DNA of 60,197 bases from Amanita rubescens (taxonomy: Eukaryota > Basidiomycota > Agaricomycetes > Agaricales > Amanitaceae). Shown here piece by piece: positions 43,890 to 55,676 of this stretch (its first letter is position 1; every line of letters begins with the position of its first letter). The stretch covers positions 1-60,197 of the forward strand of contig WION01000316.1 in NCBI GenBank assembly GCA_015039365.1, read 5' to 3'. The translations under genes and the position numbers were made by a program. The notes beneath the pieces were generated by a model, which worked only from the letters and a program-made list of their open reading frames with translations, did no database searches and was not told where the DNA came from.

Positions 43890-44880
43890 TCGGTTGAATG
43901 AGCTAAAAACTCGTTTTATAAATCGATTAGCGGGAGCGAAAACGCCTACGCACCAGCAGCGACCATTCGGACAATGTCAGCACTTCGTCCTTGGTAATAC
44001 CCATCCTTGTTCTTGTCATGATGAAGGTTGAAGAACCATTCAATGTTCTCCATCAAGTCATTGAACATGACGCCATCCAAGCCGGACACAAGATCCTGCA
44101 ATCAACAGGTTTAGAAGAATCACAACGAGCTTGAGTAAAACAACTCCGCCTACCTGGAACGACAATGCGCCCCGACATGATGTACCCCGAAAGTAGAATA
44201 ACTGGTCAAGAAACTCCTGTTCCGCAACCTCACGATCCACGCTGCTACTGGTAGTATCGAACAAGCAAAAACATCAGCAAAAACCCTTCCAATGACAAAA
44301 AACGAGAGCTCACCGTCAAATCGTTCATAAGAATCTTCTCATCCCAAGCCCAAGTCGCAAATCTCGCTCAAAAAGTGGCAGAAAGTGCGTAACCCGAGAG
44401 TCCTCGTCTCAGGTTTCTCCTCATGCCCATCGTTGCCAGTCAAGAACAACGACATGGGGCAGTTGCAGGTGGCGGTGGCCGAAAATTCTCGGGATGAGAT
44501 GAGGAGTTCTTGGAAGTGCGTGATGGCATGCGATCGGGGTCACTTGAATTTGGATGAGCTGATTTGTCAAGGCGGCGAGGATTCCCTCATCACACTAAAC
44601 GACGACAACGTGAGTCGGTATTGTCACCGAAAAAAGGACTCCAGTACGTACTTGAGGAAACCCCCGTCATCCTGAACTTGTAAGCTTCTCCCCATTGATC
44701 TTGAGAACAGCTTGAGAACAGCTATAGTATGTCCCATCGATATCATTGTCGAGGTTGAAAGTCAGACCTAATCTATCAAAAAAAAGCCATTAATACGAAG
44801 AATTCCAACATAGAAAAAGGTTAACATACCCTACTTGGAGCATCAATGGCCTGTAGAGCATATATCATTAGTATGATGAA
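43890..44880 (-). pseudogene. Fragment of a TBC-domain (Rab GAP-like) gene with an EF-hand
   Basis: On the minus strand: CSQAVLKINGEKL then QDDGGFLK (the 'Q-GLAILRINGEELL' end of a TBC domain), WAWDEKILMNDL, REVAEQEFLDQLF, an intron (GTAGGC...GATTGCAG), then LDGVMFNDLMENIEWFF, NLHHDKNKDGY and, after a +1 break, TKDEVLTLSE. DKNKDGY-TKDE is an EF-hand loop. This layout matches fungal GRAM/TBC proteins with a central EF-hand, which act as Rab GTPase-activating proteins on membranes. At least two +1 breaks and missing ends make it a pseudogene fragment. It lies between two ISWI fragments of the same orientation. Confidence 0.6.
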
Positions 44881-44954
44881 GCGAAGAGACAGACGGTGAC
44901 ATACTAGTAGTATCCCGGTATAGCAGTAATCCATCACTCATTACATGGCACTGT

Positions 44955-45830
44955 TCGGATGACACCGACCTGGGGAAGCATCGCTTGACGTTCTTCCAAT
45001 TTCTCTTTCTCAGGAGCATCGTCCAGCCCTTGCGGTTCTCGTAATGGATTCCGTTAACTCTCTGTCCGGAATGGTTAGATCGCTGTTCAACAAAGAAATC
45101 GAGAAATATCTTGAAACGGCAAGTTCCCGCTCTTGTAATTGTGCGAGACCCGCAGGGAAGAATTGGAAGTCTTGGCTATACGATGTAATCAGCGCATCTC
45201 AGGCAAAGCTAAATTGAAAGAACATACATTGGAATTTGCTTCGGACCCTTTCATTTCAGGCTTGGCAGGTCCGACTCAGAGGGTATCTTTGAAATAGCTG
45301 TCAACGGAGTAATCGGACTTGCGTTCGCGCTTCGACGTAGTCAAAAGGCTGAGGCCGAGCGCTTTGCGCTGCTGATCAAGTTAGTGCTTCGTCCCCCAAC
45401 GAAAAGGAGCCTTACGTACGCCAGTCCTGAAATCCTCGCCTTCCCCTTGCTGTACGAACGAATCCGACTTGAAGTTGCTGAGTTCAGACCTTCGTACTTG
45501 TTGTTGCGTTCGCTCTTCACCTTGAGAGATGATAGCTTTTATCATCTTCAATAACGGTCCTGCGTCCCTAGGTCAGTGAAATACAAGGGTTGACAAAGTG
45601 CAAAAGTTTTCTCTGCCCCGTGAGCAATCATCTCGAGCAGCTCCTCCTTGTTCGCGGCCACGGCTGGGCGACGCGTTAATAATGTAGATGGCCTTGTTGA
45701 ATGACCAGCTGGTCAAGCCGTAATTTCTGGGCTGCTCGCTCGAGCATCCGTTTCGTGGGGCGCGGTCCATAGCTTGAAGATCAGCTTGCGGATTCCTAGA
45801 AAGTCCAGTCAACGACAATAAAGCTTTGCA
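44955..45830 (-). pseudogene. C-terminal fragment of an ISWI chromatin-remodelling ATPase
   Basis: Minus-strand translation gives, in order, [10 protein letters not shown] (helicase motif VI region), then a deletion of about 20 codons, [78 protein letters not shown] and QDFQFFPAGLAQLQERELAV, ending in DAPEKEKLEERQAM. This is the ISWI motif VI, linker and HAND region. Frames change repeatedly and stop codons interrupt (after FKDT and in the HAND part). The SANT and SLIDE domains are absent. It is clearly related to the plus-strand ISWI copy at the right end of the window. Confidence 0.85.
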
Positions 45831-46062
45831 ACATCTACTAACTGACCAGTCGCTGTCGTAGAGAACAAAGATGGGAGGAAAATAAATCTCTCACTTCCAG
45901 GTTAGTATTCTTGTCCATTAAATTTCAACCAAGCTTCAATAGAAAGCGCTCAGATGGAGCTTTCTGCTGATGTCTAATTTGTATAAATTGGCGGAGCAGT
46001 TCCTGAGGAATCCCCTTTTCTTTTTTCACCAGAGCCCTCCTGTTCTTTATTGTTCGTTACAA

Positions 46063-47651
46063 GTTGGGTTGACCTGCCCTAAAGTCATGTGATGGACGCA
46101 AAAAGGAGCCTCAGGCTCACATTTTTTTAGCAATCCAAGTCAAAGGTTTTTTTCACAAGTCAAAGCGCAACTACTATGTGCTACTTATCTAAGCATAAAA
46201 AAGAGAAAATGCTCCGGAGCAGAAGTATCGTAAAATAAAAAAAAAGGAAGCAGCAAAGCACACAACAGCACCTTTGAGGAGACCTGAAGGGAGAATCAAC
46301 GCACACAACGGCAGTTGTGAGGGGACCTGAAGGGAGAATCAACACACACAATGGCTTCTTTGAGGGGACCTGAAGGGAGAATCAACGCGCACAACGACAC
46401 TCTTGAGGAGTATACATGCAAAAGCATGGCGGGCAGTAAATAAAGCCCTGAGTCGAATCTTGAGGAGATAGAAGAGGGAGGAGGTCCTGTGCGTGAAGAC
46501 AACAATGCGTCTCTAATGCCAAAGGCAAAAATCAATTGAGCTCCAGTTTACAAAACAGATATCACGTACCGTTGGTCCAATTCCCTCCTCTGCGCACTCA
46601 GCTGGAGACGTTCTCATCTCACTGCTAGGCCGAGCGCAAAAAAAGAAAGCGCGCAGCGCACTGAAGTGCACCCAGCGCTTGGAGACGTCCTCATCTCACT
46701 CTTGAGTGGGCTGGAAACGGAACCATCACGCTACGGTGCCCGCCGGCGCCGCATGGATGGTCCGAATGAGAAGCAGAGTGTTTCTTCACCGGGGTGGCCA
46801 AACGACCGGCAAATTTGCACCCTGCCTTACCCGTCTGCCACAAAGGGCTATGCCTAAGCATCGAGGACTGAAGGGAGGAAAAGCACTGAGACTTGGGGGG
46901 GAGGGAGTGGAAGGGAGTGGGGGGAGGGAGTAGGGAAGCAAAAAATGCGCGTGAGACGTGCGCAGTTCAAGCTAGAAAAGGAAATCTATATTTAGCACAA
47001 GGTTCCCACAATAAGTACGCCTTTTATCTTGTTCATTTCTTAACGCTATTGTTTTATTCTGGTGTCTACAGACAGCTATTGAAACCTCCTTTCAAACGGT
47101 ACCAAGTCTGTTTTTTTTTTTTTCCTTACTTGACCTGGAGACCCAGATTTCGACAGGCTTTCCAGATTTGGAAGGTCGGTGGTCTTGCAACGCGCGACTT
47201 GCGCATCCTGATCGCTTTACGCGGTGGAGAAGTCGGAGAACGAGAGAGAGAGGAATAAGACTGCGTGAGGGCGACCAGAAGGACAAGGTAAGTTCCTTGC
47301 TCGCTACTGGCTGAGGGTGACGGTCAGGATAGAACGTAGAACAACTTCGACGGGATCGGACACCGCGGATGGGATGAAAGGTCGAGATAACGTATGTGCC
47401 ACATCACGAGCTAGCACTCAATCATGAGTAGTTAGGCGAATTCTCCCCCACAGAACCGTCATGGGGAGAATGGGAAATGGTTTTGACACCAGGTGAGTGC
47501 CCGGTATTGTCCTTGTTGAAACGACTGACACGCGTTTGTGTTTAGACGAGAGTCTCATCAGGCTTTCCTGCCAATTCGGATGACATGAGTGACAGGTAGA
47601 CTGCGGGTCGCCCGTTGCTCCGCAGAACAGACTTTGGGTCATTCTGCGAAG
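46063..47651 (+). repeat. Dispersed direct repeat, copy 2 (about 1.59 kb)
   Basis: Same orientation as copy 1 at 5498-7047. From 46413 to 47651 it runs in parallel with 5809-7047 at equal length. Its minisatellite section (about 46258-46410) has one more unit than copy 1. The flanks on both sides differ from those of copy 1, so the duplicated unit is bounded by GTTGG at the left and GCGAAG at the right. Confidence 0.8.
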
Positions 47652-47933
47652 GCAAGACTATGGGTCAGCCTATCTTTCACGCGGGTGCAAGAGGCTTGGG
47701 ACACGGAGAAGAGGAGGCAGAGAGGGGCTAGCTGCGTGGGCAGCTTATGAGCAGGTAAATCTCATTCATTTCCATCTCTTCTCTCTCACGCGGCAGGCAG
47801 GGGATGAACAGCCGAATCATTTATTGTATATAATTCAAAAACTTGACGACACATTTGGGTAACATTGCGCTGGATATGCATGTAAGCGACACGTACGGTG
47901 CAAAAAAAGAGTGATGCAAATAATGTACATACC
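47652..47933. other. No gene recognised
   Basis: The region follows repeat copy 2. Note ACTATGGGTCAGCC at 47658-47671, similar to the TTTGGGTCATTC at the repeat end. No coding signal. Confidence 0.35.
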
Positions 47934-48388
47934 TCAAAACGCGCACCAGTCAGGATCTTTGTCTATGAACAAACGCTTCTTGAATTTGGCCAGTGCTCCG
48001 ACAGTCGGGAGGCCCTTGCTAATAAAAGGAGGCTCGTAAGAGGCAAAGGATGCGAAGAATGCCACAGGCTCTCCGGGTGTATTTGTCCGAAAGCACAGGA
48101 TTGCTGTGGCACATTTTGACACCTCCGATGCAACCCTCACATAGCTTCCTTCTCATGTTTATTGTGGTAGTCTCCTGGTGTCATGACGTCCTCGACTCCC
48201 ATGTTTTTGTAGTAGTTACGCTGGAGATCGTCATTGATGAGGTAACCAAATTCAGCCTTTCGATCCCTCAAGTTGTCCGGCACTGGCGGCAACCGGATCT
48301 TGGGGCTGGAAGATGAAACGGACATAAGCGGGAATGCTTTGGTGCATCGGATGTAGACTTACCGAGGCTGAAGTTTCGTTTCAGACAT
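47934..48388 (-). CDS. Small hypothetical protein, spliced
   Basis: ATG at 48388 gives a 26-nt exon (MSETKLQP), an intron at 48306-48362 (57 nt, GTAAGT...CTTCCAG) that keeps phase, then RPKIRLPPVPDNLRDRKAEF and NYYKNMGVEDVMTP. A second open stretch (FFASFASYEPPFISKGLPTV, FKKRLFIDKDPDWCAF) ends at a stop at 47934 and looks like the C-terminal exon. The junction near 48135 does not join in phase with any good donor, so either an intron is missed or there is a small indel. No family recognised. Confidence 0.45.
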
Positions 48389-49816
48389 TTCGCTTATTGC
48401 TGGTAAATTGTAATAATTCAGCTGTCGCAAAGTCACGGTCACATATCACACGTGGTATCGACGCCCTCTAAATTTGTTTTTTTGTTCATTCCGAATCAGT
48501 GTCGGCTTTTGAACTCTAGTCGCGCGCATATCAACAAGGAAACAAAGGTCATTCGGAAAACCCACGGACAGCGGAAGGAAAGTCTGATCCCCCTCGATCC
48601 TCTGATCCGTCTGTCCTCGCACTCCTGCCATTCCGTTCCCGGGCCTACCTTCACCTACCCCTAGCCTCGTCTGATTTGTCCTGTTGTAGTACACGAGTTC
48701 CCACAATCAAATTATGCGCTTTCCACCTTCTCTAGCCCCCTCGAACGCGCAGCAGGCCTGCGCAGGGTGTAACCACCACTACTGGTGCGACTACCTTATT
48801 CGTTCTTCTTTTTCCGACGTGTTGGATGCGGTTCCTGTGATAAGACGGGGTGTGGAGGTTTCTTCCCTATCTGAATCGACAGTATACAAGTCGATTCCAT
48901 TCGTTTCTACGAAAGAAAAAAAACAGTTTTGTTTATAATAATCGCTGCTGTAAATGCACTAACCTGCAAGGTGTTCATTAATATCCCCTTTGGTACTATC
49001 TGAGAGATGTTAACCTCATGTCCAAAACTGAAAAACGAGCGGAGACTTACTCATGAGCCCAGGTCAATGACGTCGGCAATAGGGATGCTTTGGCCGTCGC
49101 CTGTTCCATCTTCCGATGCGAAGGCGTGAGGGTCCTGGGAAGGCATGGCTTGCAGTTGGACGTGGTTGAGGGAGGGGGCAAGCAGAAATGAGAGTGAAAG
49201 ATGGGTCCCATTGTATTCGAATCACTGTCGCAAATCCAAACCCTCTGATCAAGTGCAACCACGCTTAGTACACTGCCTGCCTCCCAATGCGCGGATCGCC
49301 TCACTACAAATCGGGCATGAATCGTCTTCCTGGAGTCCGGACGAATGTTGTGCGCGCATGAGGTCACAGGATAAGTGTATATGTTTTCAATCGCCGTGAG
49401 CGACGCGTCGAATGCGATTGGCGACGGCGTGCCGTGGTTACAGATAATAACGCGGCTGGCGGCAGCACGGGCCAAGGCCGGCTGTTACTTTTTGTTCAAA
49501 TGTCATGTTCATGCAAGGCTTGAAATTAGAGGTGTTGGCGCTCATCACGTTCAATCGTGAACATGATTCTCAACCTTTGCAAGAGTGAGAGTGCTCATGA
49601 CATGTTCCACCGTGGCCTTGTTCACAATGTACATGATCACAGGGCAAAGTAAGGGTACCACGATGAACAGCAATGAACACTGCATGTATTGGACATACAA
49701 ACTGGTCTTTGTAAATCATAAATAACAACTCCAATGTCAGCAGCGGCGGTCCTCTGAGCTGCGTCAAACAACCCAGCCAGTACAATGTCACGAAACTCGC
49801 ATCATGCCCAAGGTCA
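48389..49816. other. No gene confirmed
   Basis: Several open frames occur, the longest on the minus strand at 49047-49475 (142 aa). None has a recognisable domain or consistent splice sites. A plus-strand frame from 48714 has an ACAGCNHHYW motif that may be accidental. The 3' end of the regulator gene lies at 49817. Confidence 0.35.
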
Positions 49817-51440
49817 TTACCTTTCTTTCTTTGCGTTACGTTTATGCTGTCCACGCCGCGATTCTGTGGGATACTTGCATTCCAGTGACCGTCGTAAACA
49901 TTGGCTAGGGTAAGAAAATATCAGCATCGACTATTTCGTAAACCAGGGGAAGAACTCACTTGCAAGAAGGGACATCGCTCCCATCCAGTGGGCGCCCACA
50001 CGCGATCTTACGTTCCCGGCAAAATAAGCATGCCAAATTCTGCTTCTTTTGCTCCGATCCACCCCTCTTCATCATGATCGTCTTTAACATCCCTTTGTTC
50101 CGGCTACTCGGCGACAGCGTGCATGACCGACGAGATTCGGTCGAAGACGAACGGGTCGAGGAGCTCCGAGAGGAGCTCCGAGAGGAGAAGTGTTTCCGTC
50201 GCGATAATTGTGGTGATCGATCCACAGTCTTGACTTGCGGAGGTGTCCATGCTTCGAAGGGGATAGACGCCTTGGACGGTGTGCATAACAGCACTGGAGA
50301 GTCGTCCTTACAAGACTTGCTCGCTTGCTGATTGGGCGCCGGGGTCGAATTGAGTGGCTTAGTATCCTTAGTAGTCATTGAAGTGGGTATAGATATAGAC
50401 GGGGCCGACGATCCTGACGTCGTTGATTGCCGTACGGAGTTGAGAGTCTTGTAGTACGACGTTTGAGCGGACAGCTCAGAATAGGATGACATTGGTGGAC
50501 GTTCCGCATGAAGCGTCAGCCGGGCCATAGCAACACATCCTTCTCGGTCCTGGTCTTGGATCATGCGATCGTGATCTAACGTTACTCTAAATGAGATAGG
50601 CGTTCCAACGTGTTGGTCAAGACCGTTGCTCGTGGAGATATCGATATCCATCCCAGATGGCACGTGTGCATGATTGGGTTGGGATAACTTTATGGTTGAG
50701 GCGAGTGATCGGGCTTAGTGGGAAGTCCAGAAGACAATAAGACTACTCACTGCATGATCCTTGGAGAATCCATGGACGTAAAGGCTGTTTGGTGTCAAAT
50801 ACCAGTCATCACGAATAGTTTGGGTCAGGTGGGGGTACATCAGATAATGAGACGCAGCCAGTTGTTTGCAGTAACTTTCGGCGTGGTAATAAGGTTCACT
50901 CCAGCCCGTGACATGCTCTGTGTATTCCAGAGGAGGATATTGGGGTACCGCAAAGTTGGGATCCATGTTCCGTCCCCCCAGGCCGCGCGTGCGAGTATTA
51001 TTGATAGACTGCTCGGCAAAGCTTCCTTGCATGTCGACGGTGTATTCGGACTGTCGCAATGTTGAATCAGCTTTCGCAGCTCAAGGAGGAGATAATGCCG
51101 ATGTTACCATCTTAATTGGATAGTTTTCCACCTGCTGGTGAGCATCAACAGACTGGTTGTACAAGATGCCGGTAACAGGATTATGCCCATCATCGGTATG
51201 GTAACAGTGAGATTGACCATTAACGATGGTACCCGGTGATAATCGTCTGTCTGAATGTTCAAAGCCTTGCGGGGGCCTTGCGCTGCTGGGAGATAGCGAA
51301 CCATGAACCGGGAATTCCTGCAACCTGCGCGCATCAGGTACGCTGTGCCTCTGGTGACCATAAGGGATTGCCACGGAGCCATAGCTTATACATTTGTCCA
51401 TGGGTGCCGGTGAGGTCAAATAGCTTGTGGAGAGCGCCAT
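49817..51440 (-). CDS. Zn2Cys6 transcription regulator with C-terminal zinc cluster (482 aa)
   Basis: Exons 51440-51108, 51050-50751, 50687-49960 and 49904-49817 join in phase to 1449 nt. Introns are 57 nt (GTAACA...GACAG), 63 nt (GTGAGT...ATAAAG) and 55 nt (GTGAGT...CCTAG). The zinc cluster spans the last intron: ACLFCRERKIACGRP, then SCNQCLRRSLECKYP, giving six cysteines, and it closes with TESRRGQHKR. A cluster at the very C-terminus with this tail is typical of a Basidiomycota regulator group. Before it lies a long serine-rich, probably disordered region (SRSSSRSSSTRSSSTESRR); the N-terminal half has proline- and tyrosine-rich stretches (YPPLEYTEHVTGWSEPYY). It should bind DNA in the nucleus; targets are unknown. 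Splicing in every junction is clean, so this looks like a live host gene. Confidence 0.88.
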
Positions 51441-52802
51441 CTTTCGCAGTCGACCAGGGCTAACGAGCAGCAAGCGACAGGATGAGAGCTTAGAGTGACA
51501 CAGGAAAGAAGGTTATCCAAAATATCGCCGTGTGGTACCTTGTACGTAAATACTACTATATTGATGTTCTACTAAGGCTGGACTCCTACGTAAGAAACGT
51601 AATAACAGGTTGACTACTTATGTAAGGGACGATTGTTTGGCACTGATCGATTGATCCACGACAGTTCCAGTTGCGTGCGGATGCCTCTCTTGCGATCCCC
51701 TCTCTACGTCGCAACTTCAAATATCCAATGTTGTACAGTTAGAATATGTCAAATATACTTTGCTTGAATCTGCCACTGTGGGGTCATCGTTACAATTAGT
51801 ATTAGTATTACTCAACAAACGCTACGCCGCCACAAGCGCAAATAGTTGAAACGTATCACGCGGTCCAGATTCATCGTGACCCATGGACCCGTTTTTTCCT
51901 ACCTTTCTCCCAGGCTGTCCTCGGGACACAGCTCAAGATAACTTAAATTGGATTGGACAATGGTGAAAATCATACGATAAGCACTAAGATGAGCCACAAA
52001 CTAAGATACGATGCCCCTGCCATCCCTCTTCGTACCTTTTTCGCTGGCCAGCAAGGCCCTGCATAGTGACTACGTGTGACGGCCAGCCTGACATGCCCAT
52101 ACGGTTTGTAGAAGCACTTTGCTCCCCAGCAGGCCCACGGCCATTTGCACTGTACGTCCCATGGCTCGTGTAGCGGCCCAAGTGTCACAGTCATGTGGAT
52201 GCTTGTGTATCCAAGGATTGCTAGTTGGCAAATGCAATCGCCTAAATCAAGGAGATCTATATCCGAGATCATGACAAGAGCCTTGAAGTGCTCTATTTAT
52301 GTCGGTCGTGATGGAAGTGACGTCAATATTCATTTCCCCAAAATCTTGAAACACAAAGTGGATGGGACAATTTCGTCACCCTTTTGGCCCTGCGGTGGCT
52401 CTGACGATACCTAAATCTGAGCAATTCTCAAGGAATACAATGAATCGATGTATAGGGGTGACTACCGCCGCCCCAACTTGCCTACTCAATACGATGAGAC
52501 GACCCACCTAACGTGGCACCACCTTCTCGTCTGCTCCAGCTGTTACGCTAGCACCTATACCCCCCCTGCTTGCACCTTTCGATAATGAGAGCAGCTCCAA
52601 GCATCCAGGCGTGCGCTCGTTAACGCTTCGTCGTTAACAATGAATCTGATGAGCAGAGAAATGCATTCTTGCAGTTGAAATGCAATAAATAGAGAAGAGA
52701 GGAGAGGGACAGATCTGACGCGACGGATAGATATTCTTGTTGACTAAGATGCCATCACTCATCGTCGCTTGAATCCCAAATTGATGTTTATAATGGTTTG
52801 AA
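51441..52802. other. Long intergenic stretch, no gene seen
   Basis: About 1.36 kb upstream of the regulator gene and downstream of the membrane-protein gene. Open frames are short and overlap on both strands. It probably contains the regulator's promoter. Confidence 0.45.
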
Positions 52803-54300
52803 TCAAATGTATTTAAGCACTGACAGTGGAGGTCGTAATTCTTCTTCAATTTCAATTATGTGCAGTGATATATCAGATGGCGAAGATGGAGCCTGGCGGT
52901 ATGGGTCATCACGGAAGGTCCTACGAACATTTATCATTAATCGTCCTCCCATGATAATTGGTAATGTAAAACCAAGTCCTGCCAGAACATCATGGTTTCT
53001 CCCCTGCGAAAAAGTCAGACCAAGCTTAAGATCTATCAAAGAAAACTCGCGTCAATGGCATCCACGATAATGTTCAGGATATAGACAAGTTCGATTCTAG
53101 AATTCTGTCATCTGAAGCCCTTGCAATTTCACAATCAACTTACAGGACTGAATAGGCGATTGAGTCCCATAATAGAGTGGATGTCAAGTTTGTCAGGCGA
53201 ATCACCACATCCATATGATGATGATGAAGTGCTTTTCGGATAGTCAAGGTGAGAACGACCGCATCGAAGCTGGAAAGATTGAGTACTCTGGATTAAGGTC
53301 CAAGACAGTAACCACTCACAACCCAAGGAGGATCCAAAATATCCATGCCCTATCAATCGTGCGACGATTCAATATTTCACAATATATGAATCCGTCCAAC
53401 ATAATCGTTTCCACTAAGCCTGTTAAATACCTTTCCATGAATATAGGATATGGAACATACAAAAGCCCAAGGAGGTCCACAGTGCATAGACACCGTATCC
53501 AGACATCATCAAAAGTTGTAGTCCCAATGCATATTTAGCTGCTCGTGTAAAACGATGCGAGCAGTTATAAAGAGCATAGAGTCGCAAAACTAATGTAACT
53601 TGTTGCAAGGTTTTAGTAAGGTCAAAATAAAGGTTTATACGATCGCTCACATTCTACTACCCATATATTCAAGGTCCCGAGCAACGCCGTCACCGTATAC
53701 CAAGCTGTGCCTGCGCACAGTTAATAAGTAAAATTTAAAAAGTTTGATACCTACAACTAAAATAAAGACGCAAAACGCTGAAATGTTAGAAATCAAGTTG
53801 TATGTGTAAAAACACGAACGCCTAGATAGTAGAGTCTTATCAACCTTCAAAAGTGAGAATGAATGAATGTAATCCTTACAACATTGTGATCTGATGTGTT
53901 TTTGATAACTGATATTGGTTTTAGACAATTCAAGTTAACCGCAGTAAGATCCTGACGTACGAAGGAGCGTGATGCTGCATCTGATTAACAGGAGCAACAA
54001 AGAGATAGGAAAACGTATGACATACATTAAGAAGGCTATTCCGGAATATCGAGTCTGCAAACAACGTGACATTAGATGTACTATGCGCGGTGGATGATGT
54101 TTGCAAGGTCCATACCCAAAGGAAAAGGTATGTGACAATTGTCCGTGGTCTCTTCTGATAGAATTGCCACTTGGTTGTGATTGTGTCATGGATAGAGTCC
54201 ACTGGCTTACCCAAAACAACTCGATCTAATGAACGTTGAGCCGGTATTGCAGCGAACAATGCTAATTCTTACCTCGTCGTCCAACGTCAAGACTATTATC
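52803..54300 (-). CDS. Seven-helix membrane protein, DUF6533 type
   Basis: On the minus strand: VLTLDDE, an intron (GTAAGAATTAG...CATTAG), IELFW, an intron (GTAAGCCAG...ACCAAG), then QFYQKRPRTIVTYLFLW. The next hydrophobic exons include YNLISNISAFCVFILVVG, VTLVLRLYALYNCSHRFTRA, LLMMSGYGVYALW, and the end GLGFTLPIIMGGRLMINVRR with a short acidic tail ending at 52803. The pattern 'DYLLTLDDEI-L-W-RP----YLF', 'LRLYALY' and 'GGRLILNVR' is that of the large Agaricomycete DUF6533 family, predicted seven-transmembrane proteins of unknown ligand. Introns are numerous and short. I could not fix the first exon, which may begin near 54370. Location is a membrane; signalling is only a guess. Confidence 0.7.
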
Positions 54301-54379
54301 ATCAAGTTTCAGCTGGACGCATCCCCATTGACGTAACTAGCATCGACTCACAATAGTCATATAAAATTAATGACAATAC

Positions 54380-55676
54380 ACCAACTTTTGCTCTGCTTCA
54401 GAGAAAGCCAATTAATAACGCTGAACGACGTACTTCTGATATGATAGCCGAGCGATAGCCTCTCCAGATAGGAGGGATCCTCTGGACCATCTGGCATTTA
54501 TCTCTTTGCAACCGTCCTGGCTGGGGTTATGACACTAGTGCAATCTCGGTCCGAAACGGCAATAACATTAACAAAAGCTTGGTTCGCAACCATTTACGGC
54601 AGCTTGCCACTGTCCAGATCTAACCAATCTCGTACTAGTGAGTGGGATCGCCATCACAGCATCGCCATGTACAATGCCGTCCCTATCCAAATAAGATCAC
54701 CTCCTCAGGCCTCAGGGCTGGCACAGCAAATATGAACAACAGGTGGCCGTAGAACGGGTTGAATAATGATATTTTCGACACTCTGTTCATAGCTTCCTAT
54801 GACTGGCAGTGAGAATGGGATTGACAACTGGAGAGTCTCTTCAGAGTATATAAGGAATTGTAAGGCACTGTTTCATGTACAAAATTTCAAGGATGAATGA
54901 TGAAGCGAACGGAAAATTGAATTTGGTCATGTCGGCGCAGTCGGCGCCCTTTAGTTCTGACTCTGAGGCGTCTGGGGTCCTCAGTTCTTTTCAATCTCCG
55001 ACTCAGGAACACCTGCGCAGGACACTATCTAATCTCTCATCGACACTCCGAGTATCCTGTATCATGATTTAGAGTATCACTATCAGTATACCACAAAAGT
55101 GTTGATTTGATTCGTTTGGCTGCCAGTGACCGCGACTGCGAAACTCCCTACGAGGAGCGTATCCGCGACATTGCCAATGGCTTGTTCCAAGATGGGGGGT
55201 AAGAAAGAAGGTAGTCGAGTCTGAAGAGAAGTTATGTGTGAACAACCCTTACCAATCGTTACACGAGTAATTGTTTCGCGATGGCCCTGAGCCTTGTCGG
55301 GCGGATCGGGCAAACGTTCACTGTAGTTGTGCTAAACCTGCATAATTCTGTGCTCGGAAGCCCTCATCTAGTAAGCTAGTGAGCTTGAAGTTGTAAAAAC
55401 TAATGAAAACGAACACATTCCCGCTACGTAAGTAGTGGGTTCAGTACGACGCTTCTGCCAGTGATCAGGATCACGCAATCACATTTGTGACCTTTACTTG
55501 TTTTGGCAAGCCTTGTGGAACTTTTTCTGACTTCTTCTCCGCTATTCCGTGATCGACAATCGGTCGAGTTCCATAACGCGTGGTTGAGGAATGAGATCGA
55601 ATCCGCCCCCTTTCATTTCTACACTTTATAAGACTATCGGCGCTCGAATCTTAGCAGGTAATCGACGTTCCCGAAT
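54380..55676. other. Intergenic, no gene recognised
   Basis: Short frames on both strands only. The last 250 bp should hold the promoter of the gene starting at 55677; a TTTATAAG element at 55625-55632, 45 bp upstream of the ATG, could be a TATA box. Confidence 0.45.

Noticed and set aside
49047..49475. 142-codon minus-strand frame
   Set aside because: No recognisable domain, no splice context and strong overlap with frames on the other strand.
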